The notes under the pieces: generated by a model
The model's database searches: none
Told to the model about the DNA's origin: nothing
What the model saw: only the letters and a program-made list of their open reading frames with translations
Origin: an uncultured Myxococcales bacterium
GTDB taxonomy: Bacteria > Myxococcota_A > UBA9042
Direction of reading: 5' to 3'
Length of the DNA: 42,647 nucleotides
NCBI GenBank assembly: GCA_903883645.1
Contig: CAISBR010000112.1
Coordinates: forward strand, 1-42,647
Part shown: piece by piece, positions 17,788-26,500 of the stretch
How the letters are laid out: every line of letters starts with the position of its first letter
Position numbering within the stretch: the stretch's first letter is position 1
Made by a program: the position numbers and the translations under genes

Positions 17788-18225
17788 GTGAATCCGAATC
17801 GTTGCCATCTTCACCGCGTCGCGGGCCTTGCGGCCTGGGCGCTTGCTGCATCGGCTTGCTCGGGGGCCCAAGTGGCCGACGCTGCCGCGACTACCGCTGC
17901 GGTCGAGCGCGAAGTGCCGTGCTCCGACGCGCCGGCCCCCAGCTCGGCGGTGCCACCGGTTGCCGCTGCCGCCGAAGAGCCGGCCGCCAGGGCGCCTGAC
18001 GAGCCGATCGTCGAGGAGCCTACGGCCGAGCCCCCTGTCGCGGCGGGTTTGGGCGACGAAGGCGACGATGGGGATGGCGAATCTACCGCAACTCGCCTTG
18101 GCCGCGCCGCAACAAAGATTGGCTGCGCCGCAACAAAGATTGGCTGCGCCGCAACAAAGATTGGCTGCGCCGCAACAAAGATTGGCTGCGCCGCAACAAA
18201 GAATACTGTAAAAACAGAGCCATGA
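17788..18225 (+). CDS. Lipoprotein-like protein with C-terminal AATKIGC heptad repeats; candidate radical-SAM substrate
   Basis: 145 residues from GTG 17788, the only start codon in the open frame before the signal peptide. N-terminus: a short basic stretch, hydrophobic AGLAAWALAASA and Cys24, a weak lipobox. Then an Ala/Pro/Glu linker, an acidic patch (GDEGDDGDGE) and, at residues 107-138, four perfect AATKIGC units plus AATK, ending in NTVKTEP. The four repeat cysteines (113, 120, 127, 134) are spaced seven apart. The stop is 7 nt before the radical SAM start. A perfect TTGACA lies at 17724-17729 but without a -10 at normal spacing. Other frames are also open across the repeat; this one is preferred for its signal peptide and position. 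Function unknown; a modified peptide is an inference. Confidence 0.65.
   Translation: MNPNRCHLHRVAGLAAWALAASACSGAQVADAAATTAAVEREVPCSDAPAPSSAVPPVAAAAEEPAARAPDEPIVEEPTAEPPVAAGLGDEGDDGDGESTATRLGRAATKIGCAATKIGCAATKIGCAATKIGCAATKNTVKTEP
18104..18202. repeat. 21-bp tandem repeat, 4.7 copies
   Basis: Unit gcgccgcaacaaagattggct repeated without a mismatch at 18104, 18125, 18146 and 18167, with a 15-bp partial copy from 18188. The length is a multiple of three, so each copy adds one heptad to the encoded protein. Absence of substitutions, even at third positions, indicates recent expansion or homogenisation. Confidence 0.95.
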
Positions 18226-18232
18226 ACCCATC

Positions 18233-19594
18233 GTGACCGCTGCGCCACCCGCCACCCGCATCGATGTCGCGACCTCGGCCGCGCTGCGCCGCGTGACCGT
18301 GGTGCAGGCGCAGGTCATGTTTACCTGCAACAACGCCTGCTGGTTCTGCCTCGATCGCAGCGAAGTTGATGGCGAATTTCATGGTGGCCCGGCGATCGTG
18401 CCCTTCGCGCGCGTCGAGTCCCTGCTGCGGCAAGAGCGCGCCCGGGCCAACGCGGTGGTGTTTACCCACGGCGAGCCGACGCTGCACCCGCAACTTATCG
18501 ATATGCTGCGCCTTGCCCGCGATTTGGGCTACGAGCAGCGCGGTGTGGTGACCAACGGCCGCAAAATCGCCGACGTTGACCTAGCGCGCGGGCTATGCGA
18601 GGCCGGCGCCAATCGCTGGGTCGTGTCGATTCACGGGGCGAACGCGCAAGTCCACGACGCCAGTGTGGGGCGGCCAGCCTTTGGCCAGGCCAGCCAGGGG
18701 CTGCTCAACCTTGCGTCGCTTAAAGATGAATTCGGTTTGCAGTTGGCGTCGTCGACGGTCGTGAGTCGCTTGAATCTGGCCGCCGTGGCCGAGACCGTAA
18801 GCTATTTAGCCGCGGCCGGTGTGGCCCAGATCGTGCTGAATATCGTGCGGCCCACGGGGCACGCGGCCAAGCACTTTGCCATGGTGGTGCCGCGTTATCG
18901 CGAGGTGGTCGAGCAGCTTGCGCCCCTCTTGGCCAGTCGGCCCGACTTAGCGCGTCGGGTGGTGGTCGAAGACATTGCGCCTTGCGCCGCAGAACCGCTC
19001 GCCCCTTGGCTTGGCGTGCTCGAGTCGTGGCTAGTGCCCGCCGGTGACGAGAGTGCAAATGCCCCGCGATCGCTCGACTTGCAGCGCGCTGGCCCCACAG
19101 CGACCGTCCAATTGGGCGAGGTAGAGCAGGGCGTGGGCGGCGACTTGCGCAAACGTGCCGAGTGCCGCACCTGCATCCACGACCGCCACTGTTGGGGCGT
19201 GTGGGGCCGCTATCTCGACACCTACGGCTGGCAAGAGTTCAATCCCACGCTGAAACCATCCGCAGGTCACAGCGAATTTGCCAAGCGAGTCAGTCAGGTT
19301 GCATCGACCGAATGCCTGCAAGCCATGCTGCCTTTGGGCTGGACGCTCGCGACCTGGACCCTCGACGAGCGCCGCGACCGCCTGCTCTTTGAGCTTGCCG
19401 AGGTCGACTCTGCGCAGAGCCTGACGTTGTGTCTGCAGCTAGACGTGCCGAGCGAACCCGCATTATTGCGTCGGGGCGGCCTGCGGGTGTCGCACCAGGG
19501 GCGCCGCGGCCTGGCTCCGGCCGAGCAGACCCTGATCGCGCAGCTATTCCAGGCGATTGCCGACAGTTCGCTGCACCTCGCCGGCGAGCGTTGA
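18233..19594 (+). CDS. Radical SAM protein with C-terminal auxiliary-cluster (SPASM/twitch-like) cysteines
   Basis: 453 residues from GTG 18233, probably translationally coupled to the repeat protein 7 nt upstream, as no Shine-Dalgarno sequence is evident. The SAM-cluster motif is C32-x3-C36-x2-C39 (CNNACWFC), followed by the THGEPTLHP turn at 78-86 (GGEP-type) and GVVTNGRK and WVVSIHG strands. After the barrel, C251 (DIAPC) and C311-x2-C314-x5-C320 (CRTCIHDRHC, then WGVWGRYL) resemble the ligands of an auxiliary [4Fe-4S] cluster in peptide-modifying radical SAM enzymes. The last 90 residues form an extra domain. The adjacent Cys-repeat protein is the obvious candidate substrate; this is inference. 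It could instead modify an unlinked target. Confidence 0.85.
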   Translation: MTAAPPATRIDVATSAALRRVTVVQAQVMFTCNNACWFCLDRSEVDGEFHGGPAIVPFARVESLLRQERARANAVVFTHGEPTLHPQLIDMLRLARDLGYEQRGVVTNGRKIADVDLARGLCEAGANRWVVSIHGANAQVHDASVGRPAFGQASQGLLNLASLKDEFGLQLASSTVVSRLNLAAVAETVSYLAAAGVAQIVLNIVRPTGHAAKHFAMVVPRYREVVEQLAPLLASRPDLARRVVVEDIAPCAAEPLAPWLGVLESWLVPAGDESANAPRSLDLQRAGPTATVQLGEVEQGVGGDLRKRAECRTCIHDRHCWGVWGRYLDTYGWQEFNPTLKPSAGHSEFAKRVSQVASTECLQAMLPLGWTLATWTLDERRDRLLFELAEVDSAQSLTLCLQLDVPSEPALLRRGGLRVSHQGRRGLAPAEQTLIAQLFQAIADSSLHLAGER

Positions 19595-19637
19595 CCCCAG
19601 GCACCACCCTGCGCAGCGACCCTTGACTGCTGTGGAA

Positions 19638-19667
19638 TTCGCGCACTGCCGGCACCATCGCTATACT
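19638..19667 (+). promoter_or_regulatory. Candidate promoter of the somatomedin-B-like lipoprotein gene
   Basis: TATACT at 19662-19667 is a strong -10 preceded by GC; TTCGCG at 19638-19643 is a weak -35 with an 18-bp spacer. Predicted leader about 40 nt. Confidence 0.4.
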
Positions 19668-19713
19668 GCGGCCTGCGACCACTTGTCGGCGCTTTACTCG
19701 CGAGGTTCTGCTC

Positions 19714-21426
19714 ATGTCGCTACTCGCTCCGCTCCCACGCAGCGCCGCGATCCTATTTGCTTTGCTGCTGGCAGCTGCCGGCACGGCGTGCAGCGATTCT
19801 GGCGGCTCTAGCGACGTCAGCTACAGCTTGCCCGACACCGGTGGCGCCGACCAGTCGACCAATTTTACGCCGCCCGACAGCAACGGCGCGACCGACACAA
19901 GCAGTGCGACCGACAATCAGGGCAGCGAAATCGTCATCTTCGACAGCGGCAGCGACGGTCAAGAAGACTCGCAAGTCAGCGATTTGCAAGATGACCTCGG
20001 CGCGCCCGACACCGTGGTGCCGATTACATCGTGCGCCAGCCACTGCGGCGTCTACCTCGAAAGCAACGACTGCCACTGCCACGAGAGTTGCCTCGGCGAC
20101 GGCTCCTGTTGCTCCGATTTCGTTGCCGTTTGCGCCTGTAAGAATGACGCCAACTGCGACGACGCCAACGATTGCACCACCGACACGTGCAAGTCGTCGG
20201 GCTACTGTTTTCAGCAACCCATGAAGTCGTGCTGCCTCGACGACAGCGCCTGCAGCGGCGGCGACACTTGCCACACCCCCAAATGCATAAGCGGCACCTG
20301 CACTTTGCAGCCCATGGACTGCGACGACGGCATCGCCTGCACCCAAGATTACTGCGACGCCGGCACCTGCCAGCACAAAACCGCCGCAGCGCAGTGCTTG
20401 ATCGACGGCCTCTGCCAAAAAGCCGGCGACCAAGACCCCGTCTCGGGCGGTTGCGCCACGTGCGACCCGGCCAAAAGCCAGTCGGCGTGGACCGCCAAAG
20501 CCGGCATGTGTGCGGTCGGCGGCGATTGCGTCAAGTCGGGCGTCGCCAAATCGCCCAGCGCGCTCTGCGCCATTTGCGATCCCACCAAGTCGACTACGGA
20601 TTGGTCTGTAAAATCAGGAAGCTGCTTGATCGACGGCGCTTGCTACAGCAGCGGCCAAGCCAACCCGGGCAGCGACTGCCAAGTCTGCAACGCCACGACC
20701 AGCGCCACAGCCTGGAGCGGCAAGTCGGGCACCTGCGCGATCGCCGGCGTCTGCTACAAAGCCGGCGATGTTGACCCCACCTCAACCTGCCGCAAATGCG
20801 ACCCCACCAAGTCGACAAGCGCCTGGTCGGTCACCACCGGCTACTGCTTCATCGACGGCGTGTGCGCAGCCAGCGGCGCCAAAGAGGCCAGCAGCGGCGG
20901 TTGCAAGGTCTGCGACACCAAGACCCCCTCGGCCTGGACCGTCAAGCCCGCGGGCACCACCTGCAGCGCCGGCAGCTCGTGCATTACCGGCGCCAAGTGC
21001 GACGCCGCGGGCAGCTGCTCGGGCACCAAGGCCGCCAACTGTTGCGTCACCGACGACGACTGCACGGGCGACCCCTCCCTTAGCCCCGAACCGTGTCAAT
21101 TCAAGGGCTGCGACAAGATCACCACCAAGTGCATCCTCAAGCAACTGCCCGGCTGCTGCACCACTGGCGTCTGCTGCGACGCGGGGGCGATGACCTACAA
21201 AGAAGTCGGCACGCCCTGCAATACCATGGTCGTCGACTGGCAGTACAAGTGCGATGCCGACCAGGGCCTAAAAAGGCCAATTTACTACGGTTGCACCGGC
21301 ACGGATGCCTCCAAGTGCTCGAGCAGCGTCCCCGGCTACGGCGACTGGGTGACCTCGCTCAAATGCAGCATGGGCGATATCTGCGTCGACAACGGCACCG
21401 GTTCGCTGTCGTGCAAGACCCCGTAG
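19714..21426 (+). CDS. Cysteine-rich lipoprotein with a somatomedin-B-like domain and tandem Cys repeats
   Basis: 570 residues. Signal peptide with lipid Cys at 26 (AGTAC), then an Asp/Ser/Thr linker of about 75 residues. Residues 107-140 hold eight cysteines at 107, 111, 120, 122, 126, 132, 133 and 140 with GDGSCCSDF; this is almost the vitronectin somatomedin-B spacing, with one residue fewer in one gap. A further Cys-rich region and about five repeats of roughly 48 residues follow (SGSCLIDGACYSSG, SGTCAIAGVCYKAG, TGYCFIDGVCAASG with CDPTKSTSAW-type connectors), then a C-terminal Cys-rich part. It should sit at the cell surface, heavily disulfide-bonded. Function unknown; adhesion is a guess. 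Confidence 0.85.
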   Translation: MSLLAPLPRSAAILFALLLAAAGTACSDSGGSSDVSYSLPDTGGADQSTNFTPPDSNGATDTSSATDNQGSEIVIFDSGSDGQEDSQVSDLQDDLGAPDTVVPITSCASHCGVYLESNDCHCHESCLGDGSCCSDFVAVCACKNDANCDDANDCTTDTCKSSGYCFQQPMKSCCLDDSACSGGDTCHTPKCISGTCTLQPMDCDDGIACTQDYCDAGTCQHKTAAAQCLIDGLCQKAGDQDPVSGGCATCDPAKSQSAWTAKAGMCAVGGDCVKSGVAKSPSALCAICDPTKSTTDWSVKSGSCLIDGACYSSGQANPGSDCQVCNATTSATAWSGKSGTCAIAGVCYKAGDVDPTSTCRKCDPTKSTSAWSVTTGYCFIDGVCAASGAKEASSGGCKVCDTKTPSAWTVKPAGTTCSAGSSCITGAKCDAAGSCSGTKAANCCVTDDDCTGDPSLSPEPCQFKGCDKITTKCILKQLPGCCTTGVCCDAGAMTYKEVGTPCNTMVVDWQYKCDADQGLKRPIYYGCTGTDASKCSSSVPGYGDWVTSLKCSMGDICVDNGTGSLSCKTP

Positions 21427-21455
21427 GTCCCACTGAATTGCACTAGCACTTGTAA

Positions 21456-21483
21456 TTGACCGCATTGTGCAGTAGACTATTGC
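21456..21483 (+). promoter_or_regulatory. Weak candidate promoter of the PPC-domain lipoprotein gene
   Basis: TTGACC (21456-21461), a 16-bp spacer and TATTGC (21478-21483) in an A+T-richer patch. The leader would be about 150 nt. TTGCAC/GTGCA words recur around it but form no long stem. Confidence 0.3.
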
Positions 21484-21640
21484 ACCTTCGCGCGCGGCCG
21501 TTTGTGGTCAAAGCGAAGAAAGTCCGGCACTTTGGTGTATGATGCTGCGGCAAGTGTCCGCGGTCACTGGCTGATCGGTTTGGGCCCACCGGCCCGCTGG
21601 CCTTGGATCTTGCACCCCCTGGATCTTGTACGGAGCAGAC

Positions 21641-23188
21641 ATGCGTTCTTGGTTTTCCAAACTCCCCTTGGCCGTGGTAGCGACCGCTGCCCTCAGCTTG
21701 GCCGCCTGCGACTCGGGCACCAGCACCCCCGCGGTTACCACCACCACCGACACCAAGTCGGGCACTGACACCGTCAGCGACACCATCGCCACCACCGACA
21801 CCATCCCCACCGGCGGCGATGCGGCCGACGTCAAGGCGCCCGACGTCAAGGCCGACGTCAAGGCGGATACCACCAAGGACACGGCTCCTGTGGACGACCC
21901 CGATGGCAAGATCGACGGCGCGGTCGAGATGACCCTCGACGACCAGAGCGGCGCGCTCGTGGGCCAGGACACCCTGGACCCGACCGGCGACGTCGACTAC
22001 TGGAGCTTCACCGGCAAGAAGGGCCAGCTCATCGAGCTGTTCATCCAGTCGAATCAGCAGAATACGCCCAACGACCCGGCGACGATCGACACGTTTATCA
22101 CGGTGTACGGTCCCGACAAGAAGCAAATCGGTCTGAACGACGACCAGGCCTCGGGCCAGAATAACGACAGCGAGCTGACCACCGTGTTGCCCGCCGACGG
22201 CACCTACTACGTGCGCGTCGAAGAGTGCCACACTTGGCTCAAGGCTCACCCCACTGCCGGTGCGACCTGCGCCGAGCCCGCCGACAAAGACAACGTCGAC
22301 TATGTCGTCGCGGTGATCGAGTTGGACCCGGCCAAGCAGGCCAACATCAACCCCGAGATCGCGGAGCCCAACGACACCACGGCCACCAAGGTCGGCTACT
22401 TGATGGGCACCTCGTCGTACCTGCAGACCGTGCTGTACGGCTACATGAACACCGCGACCGACGTCGACCTGTACACCTTCGTTCCCCCGCTCGACTCGAG
22501 CGTGACCGACGGCCGCGCGACCTGCCACTTCGGCGGCGGTTACCCGGGCACCAACGGCAATGGCTCAACTCTCGACGGTATGTTCGTGTCGATCGCTTCG
22601 GAGTCGACGCCCACCGTAGTGCTGACTCAGGCCGACCTCAGCAAGGCCAGCATCTCCTTCCCCTGCACGCTGGGCGCGTCCTACATCCTGACCGTCAAGC
22701 GCATTGCGGGCAGCAAGACCGGCACGGCCGACTTCTACGTCATCAATCACAGCGTCAGCGGCGGCAATCCGCTCGAGAAGGCCGAAGCGGCGAATGACGT
22801 TGCGACCGGCGCCGAAGTGATGACCGCGCAGCAGAACGGTGCAGGTCAAGACACCTACTACTTCGCTGGCGACTTGATCAACAGCGCCAAGGATGTCGAC
22901 TACTTCTCGCTCAAGGTCCCCACCGGCACCAAGACCCTGACCGTGTACTGCGCCGCGCTTACCTACGGCTCGGGCCTGATCGGCTTCACCGCTGAGGTCA
23001 AGACCGACGCGGACGCGGCCATCACCGGCGGCTCGCTCACCGAAGATGCGACCAAGGGCCTCGCCCTCAAGGCCCTCGCGATTCCCGCAGGCGCCACCAA
23101 GGTGTTGATCAAGCTGTCGGCCAAGTCGCAAGACCCCGTGAACACGGGTGCTTTCTACATGTGCGGCGTGCCTTTCGCGACCAACTAG
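21641..23188 (+). CDS. Lipoprotein with pre-peptidase C-terminal (PPC)-like domains
   Basis: 515 residues from ATG 21641, with GGAG 5-6 nt upstream. Signal peptide ALSLAAC (lipid Cys 23), Asp at +2, then a Thr/Asp/Lys linker with repeated DVKA. The region from about residue 90 matches the PPC beta-sandwich: TGDVDYWSFTGKKGQLIELF, ITVYGPDKKQI and LPADGTYYVRVEE. Two more degenerate copies follow, one around NTATDVDLYTFVPP and one around NSAKDVDYFSLKVPTG. PPC domains occur on secreted proteases and as substrate-binding modules; no catalytic domain is present here. The gene lies between two other large secreted lipoproteins. Confidence 0.8.
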   Translation: MRSWFSKLPLAVVATAALSLAACDSGTSTPAVTTTTDTKSGTDTVSDTIATTDTIPTGGDAADVKAPDVKADVKADTTKDTAPVDDPDGKIDGAVEMTLDDQSGALVGQDTLDPTGDVDYWSFTGKKGQLIELFIQSNQQNTPNDPATIDTFITVYGPDKKQIGLNDDQASGQNNDSELTTVLPADGTYYVRVEECHTWLKAHPTAGATCAEPADKDNVDYVVAVIELDPAKQANINPEIAEPNDTTATKVGYLMGTSSYLQTVLYGYMNTATDVDLYTFVPPLDSSVTDGRATCHFGGGYPGTNGNGSTLDGMFVSIASESTPTVVLTQADLSKASISFPCTLGASYILTVKRIAGSKTGTADFYVINHSVSGGNPLEKAEAANDVATGAEVMTAQQNGAGQDTYYFAGDLINSAKDVDYFSLKVPTGTKTLTVYCAALTYGSGLIGFTAEVKTDADAAITGGSLTEDATKGLALKALAIPAGATKVLIKLSAKSQDPVNTGAFYMCGVPFATN

Positions 23189-23578
23189 GTTAGCGGGTAC
23201 TAGGTTTGCGGCCGTCGTGGCAGGGTTTGACCCCGCTGCGGCGGCCGCGGCCGTTTTTGCGAGCGGCGATCGCGCGCCTTTGGCGATCGCCCCGCTTCGA
23301 CGCCGCGCATTACGACCCATTGCGTCGGGCAGTGGCGGATACGTATCGGGCAATTCGCTGTCAGTTAGCGCGATTTCGCCCGATTAGGCCCCTGTTCGCC
23401 GCCTTGGTCGGGTTCGCAACACTGCGCTCGACTAGAACTGCGGTTCGCATCGCGCATTAGCGTGATCTTTTCCCTTCCCAAATGTCACTAAGCTCGGTAA
23501 CCTACTCCGTTTGCCCCGGCAGCGGCCGGACGACGCAGCATCGCAGGGTTCTCCTGCCCAGCCCCAGGTAAAAAAGCA
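23189..23578. other. Intergenic region with a G+C-rich palindrome
   Basis: No gene seen. CGGCCGCGGCCG followed by TTTTT near 23241-23258 could be a poor intrinsic terminator for the upstream gene. A perfect 9-bp inverted repeat, GGCGATCGC (23265-23273) and GCGATCGCC (23283-23291) with a 9-nt loop, follows. The A+T-richer stretch 23461-23510 probably contains the promoter of the protease gene, but no hexamer pair is convincing. Confidence 0.5.
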
Positions 23579-26500
23579 ATGAAACTTCAGCAACTCCTCT
23601 CGATCCTCCGGGCTCCATCCCGATCGCCGGTGGCCGCGGGTTCGCGCCACAGCGCTCGCTGGCTCGGTGCGCTCCTGCTTGCCTTTGTCGTCGCTGGCCT
23701 TGCGGGCTGTGCCGAAGAGCGCGCGCCAATCAACCGCGTGCAACCGCTCTACCTCAAGAAGGCGTTCTTCTTGGGTGCGGACCTCGTCAGCACGAAAGAT
23801 GACCCCGAATTCTGGGCCCGAGCGACAGTGGTCGATGTGGGCTACGGCGCCGCGCAAGACGGCCTGTTTACCTCGACTTACGCGCAGCCGCTGTCACGCA
23901 TCAAGTGGCAAGTCACCGAGGATTTGCTCATCGGCCGCCTGTCGTACGAGCGCATCCAAGGCTCGGACGGCAAGGGCGTTGGCAAGGCTGTCGAAGACGG
24001 CGTGATCGTTTGCGCTTTCCGCATCCAGTCGCAGTTCGACATTCGCCATGCCTACAACACCACCACCGGCGAGGAGATCAACGTTCTCGAAGAGAATGCG
24101 ATCGACCGGCCGTGGTACCAGCGCGAGTACATTCGCGTGGACTGGTCGAAGAACCTGAACACCGACAGCTACGACTTCGACACGCTGTCGATGATGGGCA
24201 TCTACGGTGGCATCTCGTACGAGGGCCTTGCCTACGACGTTCAGGACCCGAGCGACGAAGCCGCTCCGTTCTTCGCCAAAGACGGCAGCTACTTCGACAT
24301 TACGACGAAGGCGTTTGCCAAGCCGGGTGTGGTCGACCTGTCGCACCTGGGCTGGGGTATCGACAGCTTCCCGTCGTGCTTTCTCGACGCCGACTTCTCG
24401 GGCGGTACCGCCCCCGCCGGCTCGTGCAACCCGATCGAACTTACCCTGCGCCACAGCTTCCGCCGCGTCGTCGACACCGACTACGAGCCCCAGCAGTGGG
24501 ACGGCTTCCGCTTCCAGGCCGCCGGCGCCTTTACGGTGGACCGCTCGGGCTACACCCGTAACTACGGCATGACCGACGACGCCTGGTACCGCATGATCGA
24601 GCGCTACAACGTGTGGAATCAGAGCCACGTGTACTATGCCGCCGACAAGACTGGCAAAGTCGATCTGAAGCAGCCGGTTGCTTACACGGCCCAGGGCGCC
24701 ACCCCGGTCAAGTGCTACGTGCCGACCAGCGCCTGCAACGGCGATGCTTCGTGCGTGGGCACCCCCTACGGCCAGGACCCGCACCGCGACGCCAACAACG
24801 ACGGCACCGAAGACGAGTGCGCCGCGATCGGCAGCGGCTCGCGCTGCGACACGTTCCGCCAGCGCTGCACCCTGCCGTACGCCCAGCGTCAAGAGAAGAC
24901 CATCGTGTGGTACACGGCCGAGCCGAATAACCCCACGTATTACCAGGCGAGTGAAGACGCCGCCCACGAGTGGGACGTTGCGATGCGTCTGGCGGTCCGC
25001 ACCGCCAAGTACGCCGAGTGCAGCCGCCTGGGCGGCACGACTTGTGCAACCCTGTTCCCCACTTACAACGGCCAGCAGACTGACAACGACGACGCGATCG
25101 CTCTGGCGCGCGAAGTCGACGACTGCCGCCACGGCATCGCCTACAAAGACCTGGGCCGCGACGAAACCAAGTGCGCCGCCCTGGCCGACAGCATCGGCGC
25201 CAAGCGCGGTTCGCCCGCCGGCGTAATCGCGATTGCCAAGGCCCCCGAAATGGTTGTGCTCTGCCACAGCCCGGTCGAGGCCAACGACGCCGCCGCCTGC
25301 GCGCCCGCCGACAAGCGCCTGCCCGCCAACATGACGGCTGAGCAGTGCGGCCTGGCCCGCGCCAACGGCGACCGGACCGTCACCGCCGAGTGCGACAAGG
25401 CCATCCGCGTCCGCCGCGGCGACCTGCGCTACAACGCCATCAACAACATCGTCGAGCCCGCCACCCCGTCGCCCTGGGGCATCATGGTCGACGGCCACGA
25501 CCCGCTCACCGGCGAAGAAGTGGCCGCCAGCATCAACGTCTGGACCTACATCAACGACTTGTGGAGCCAGGGCGTCGTCGACATGTCGCGCTACGTCAAT
25601 GGCGAGCTCAAGACCGCTGACATCACCGAAGGCAAGTACATCAAAGACTGGTCAGTGGCTGCGCAGGCGGCTGTCAAGAACGGCATGGCCGGTCAGATGG
25701 ACGAAGACCAGGTGCGCGAGCGCGTCTCGTCGTCGGGCAACGGCAAGCAGATGACCCCCGAGCAGATGCGCCAGTTCATGGAGCAGAATCCGGGCGCCAT
25801 GGCCAAGATCCGAGAGACCAAGGCCAAGCTGGCCGACGTTCGGGCCACCAATGCGGCCCCGTCGTCGTCGGCGCCCGCCTACTTGGCCCGTCGCACCGCC
25901 GCCGCTGGCACGGCCTTTGAGGCCGCGCTGATGACGCCGATGATGCAGAAGCTGAACGGCATTGCCGGTCTGCCGCTGTCGCAGGGTCTGATGGACATGG
26001 CCTCGCCGATGCGCGGTGGCAACCCCGCCGTACAGCGCGGTCTGCGCCAGCTAAAGCAGCAGGCCCTGGCCGATCGCGGCGCCTGCATCATGGAAATGGC
26101 CGACGCGCCGCTGGCGATCGCCGGTCTGGCCGATGTGCTGCAAGAGAAGTTCGGCAAGTTCAATGCGAACGACAATCCCGATGTGCAGCAGGCCCGCGCC
26201 GAGCGCATGCGCAAGTACCTGTCCAGCCGCGTTCACTACGCGGTGATCATCCACGAAATGGGCCACTCGATGGCGCTGCGCCACAACTTCATCTCGTCGG
26301 CTGACGCGTGGGGTTACCGGCCGCAGTACTGGCAGCTCCGCTCGCAAAACGGTGCCGAGACCAAGCTCTGCAGCAAGCTGAGCACCGACGGTTCGACCTG
26401 CATCGGTCCGCGCTGGTTCGACCCCGTGACCAAGCAAGAGCGCGACGGACTGGTCTGGATGTGGATGCAGTCGTCGGTCATGGACTACGCCGGCGAGTCG

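Noticed and set aside
18104..18202. CRISPR-like array
   Set aside because: The 21-bp units are directly adjacent with no spacers, and they are in frame within a gene.
17755..18333. Minus-strand frame with CCGAANL repeats opposite the AATKIGC gene
   Set aside because: The repeat DNA is open in most frames. This one overlaps the starts of both neighbouring genes, and the plus-strand frame has a signal peptide and sits directly before the radical SAM gene.
23238..23258. Rho-independent terminator after the PPC-domain gene
   Set aside because: The T5 run is present, but the G+C palindrome before it leaves almost no loop, so I mention it only as a weak possibility in the gap description.
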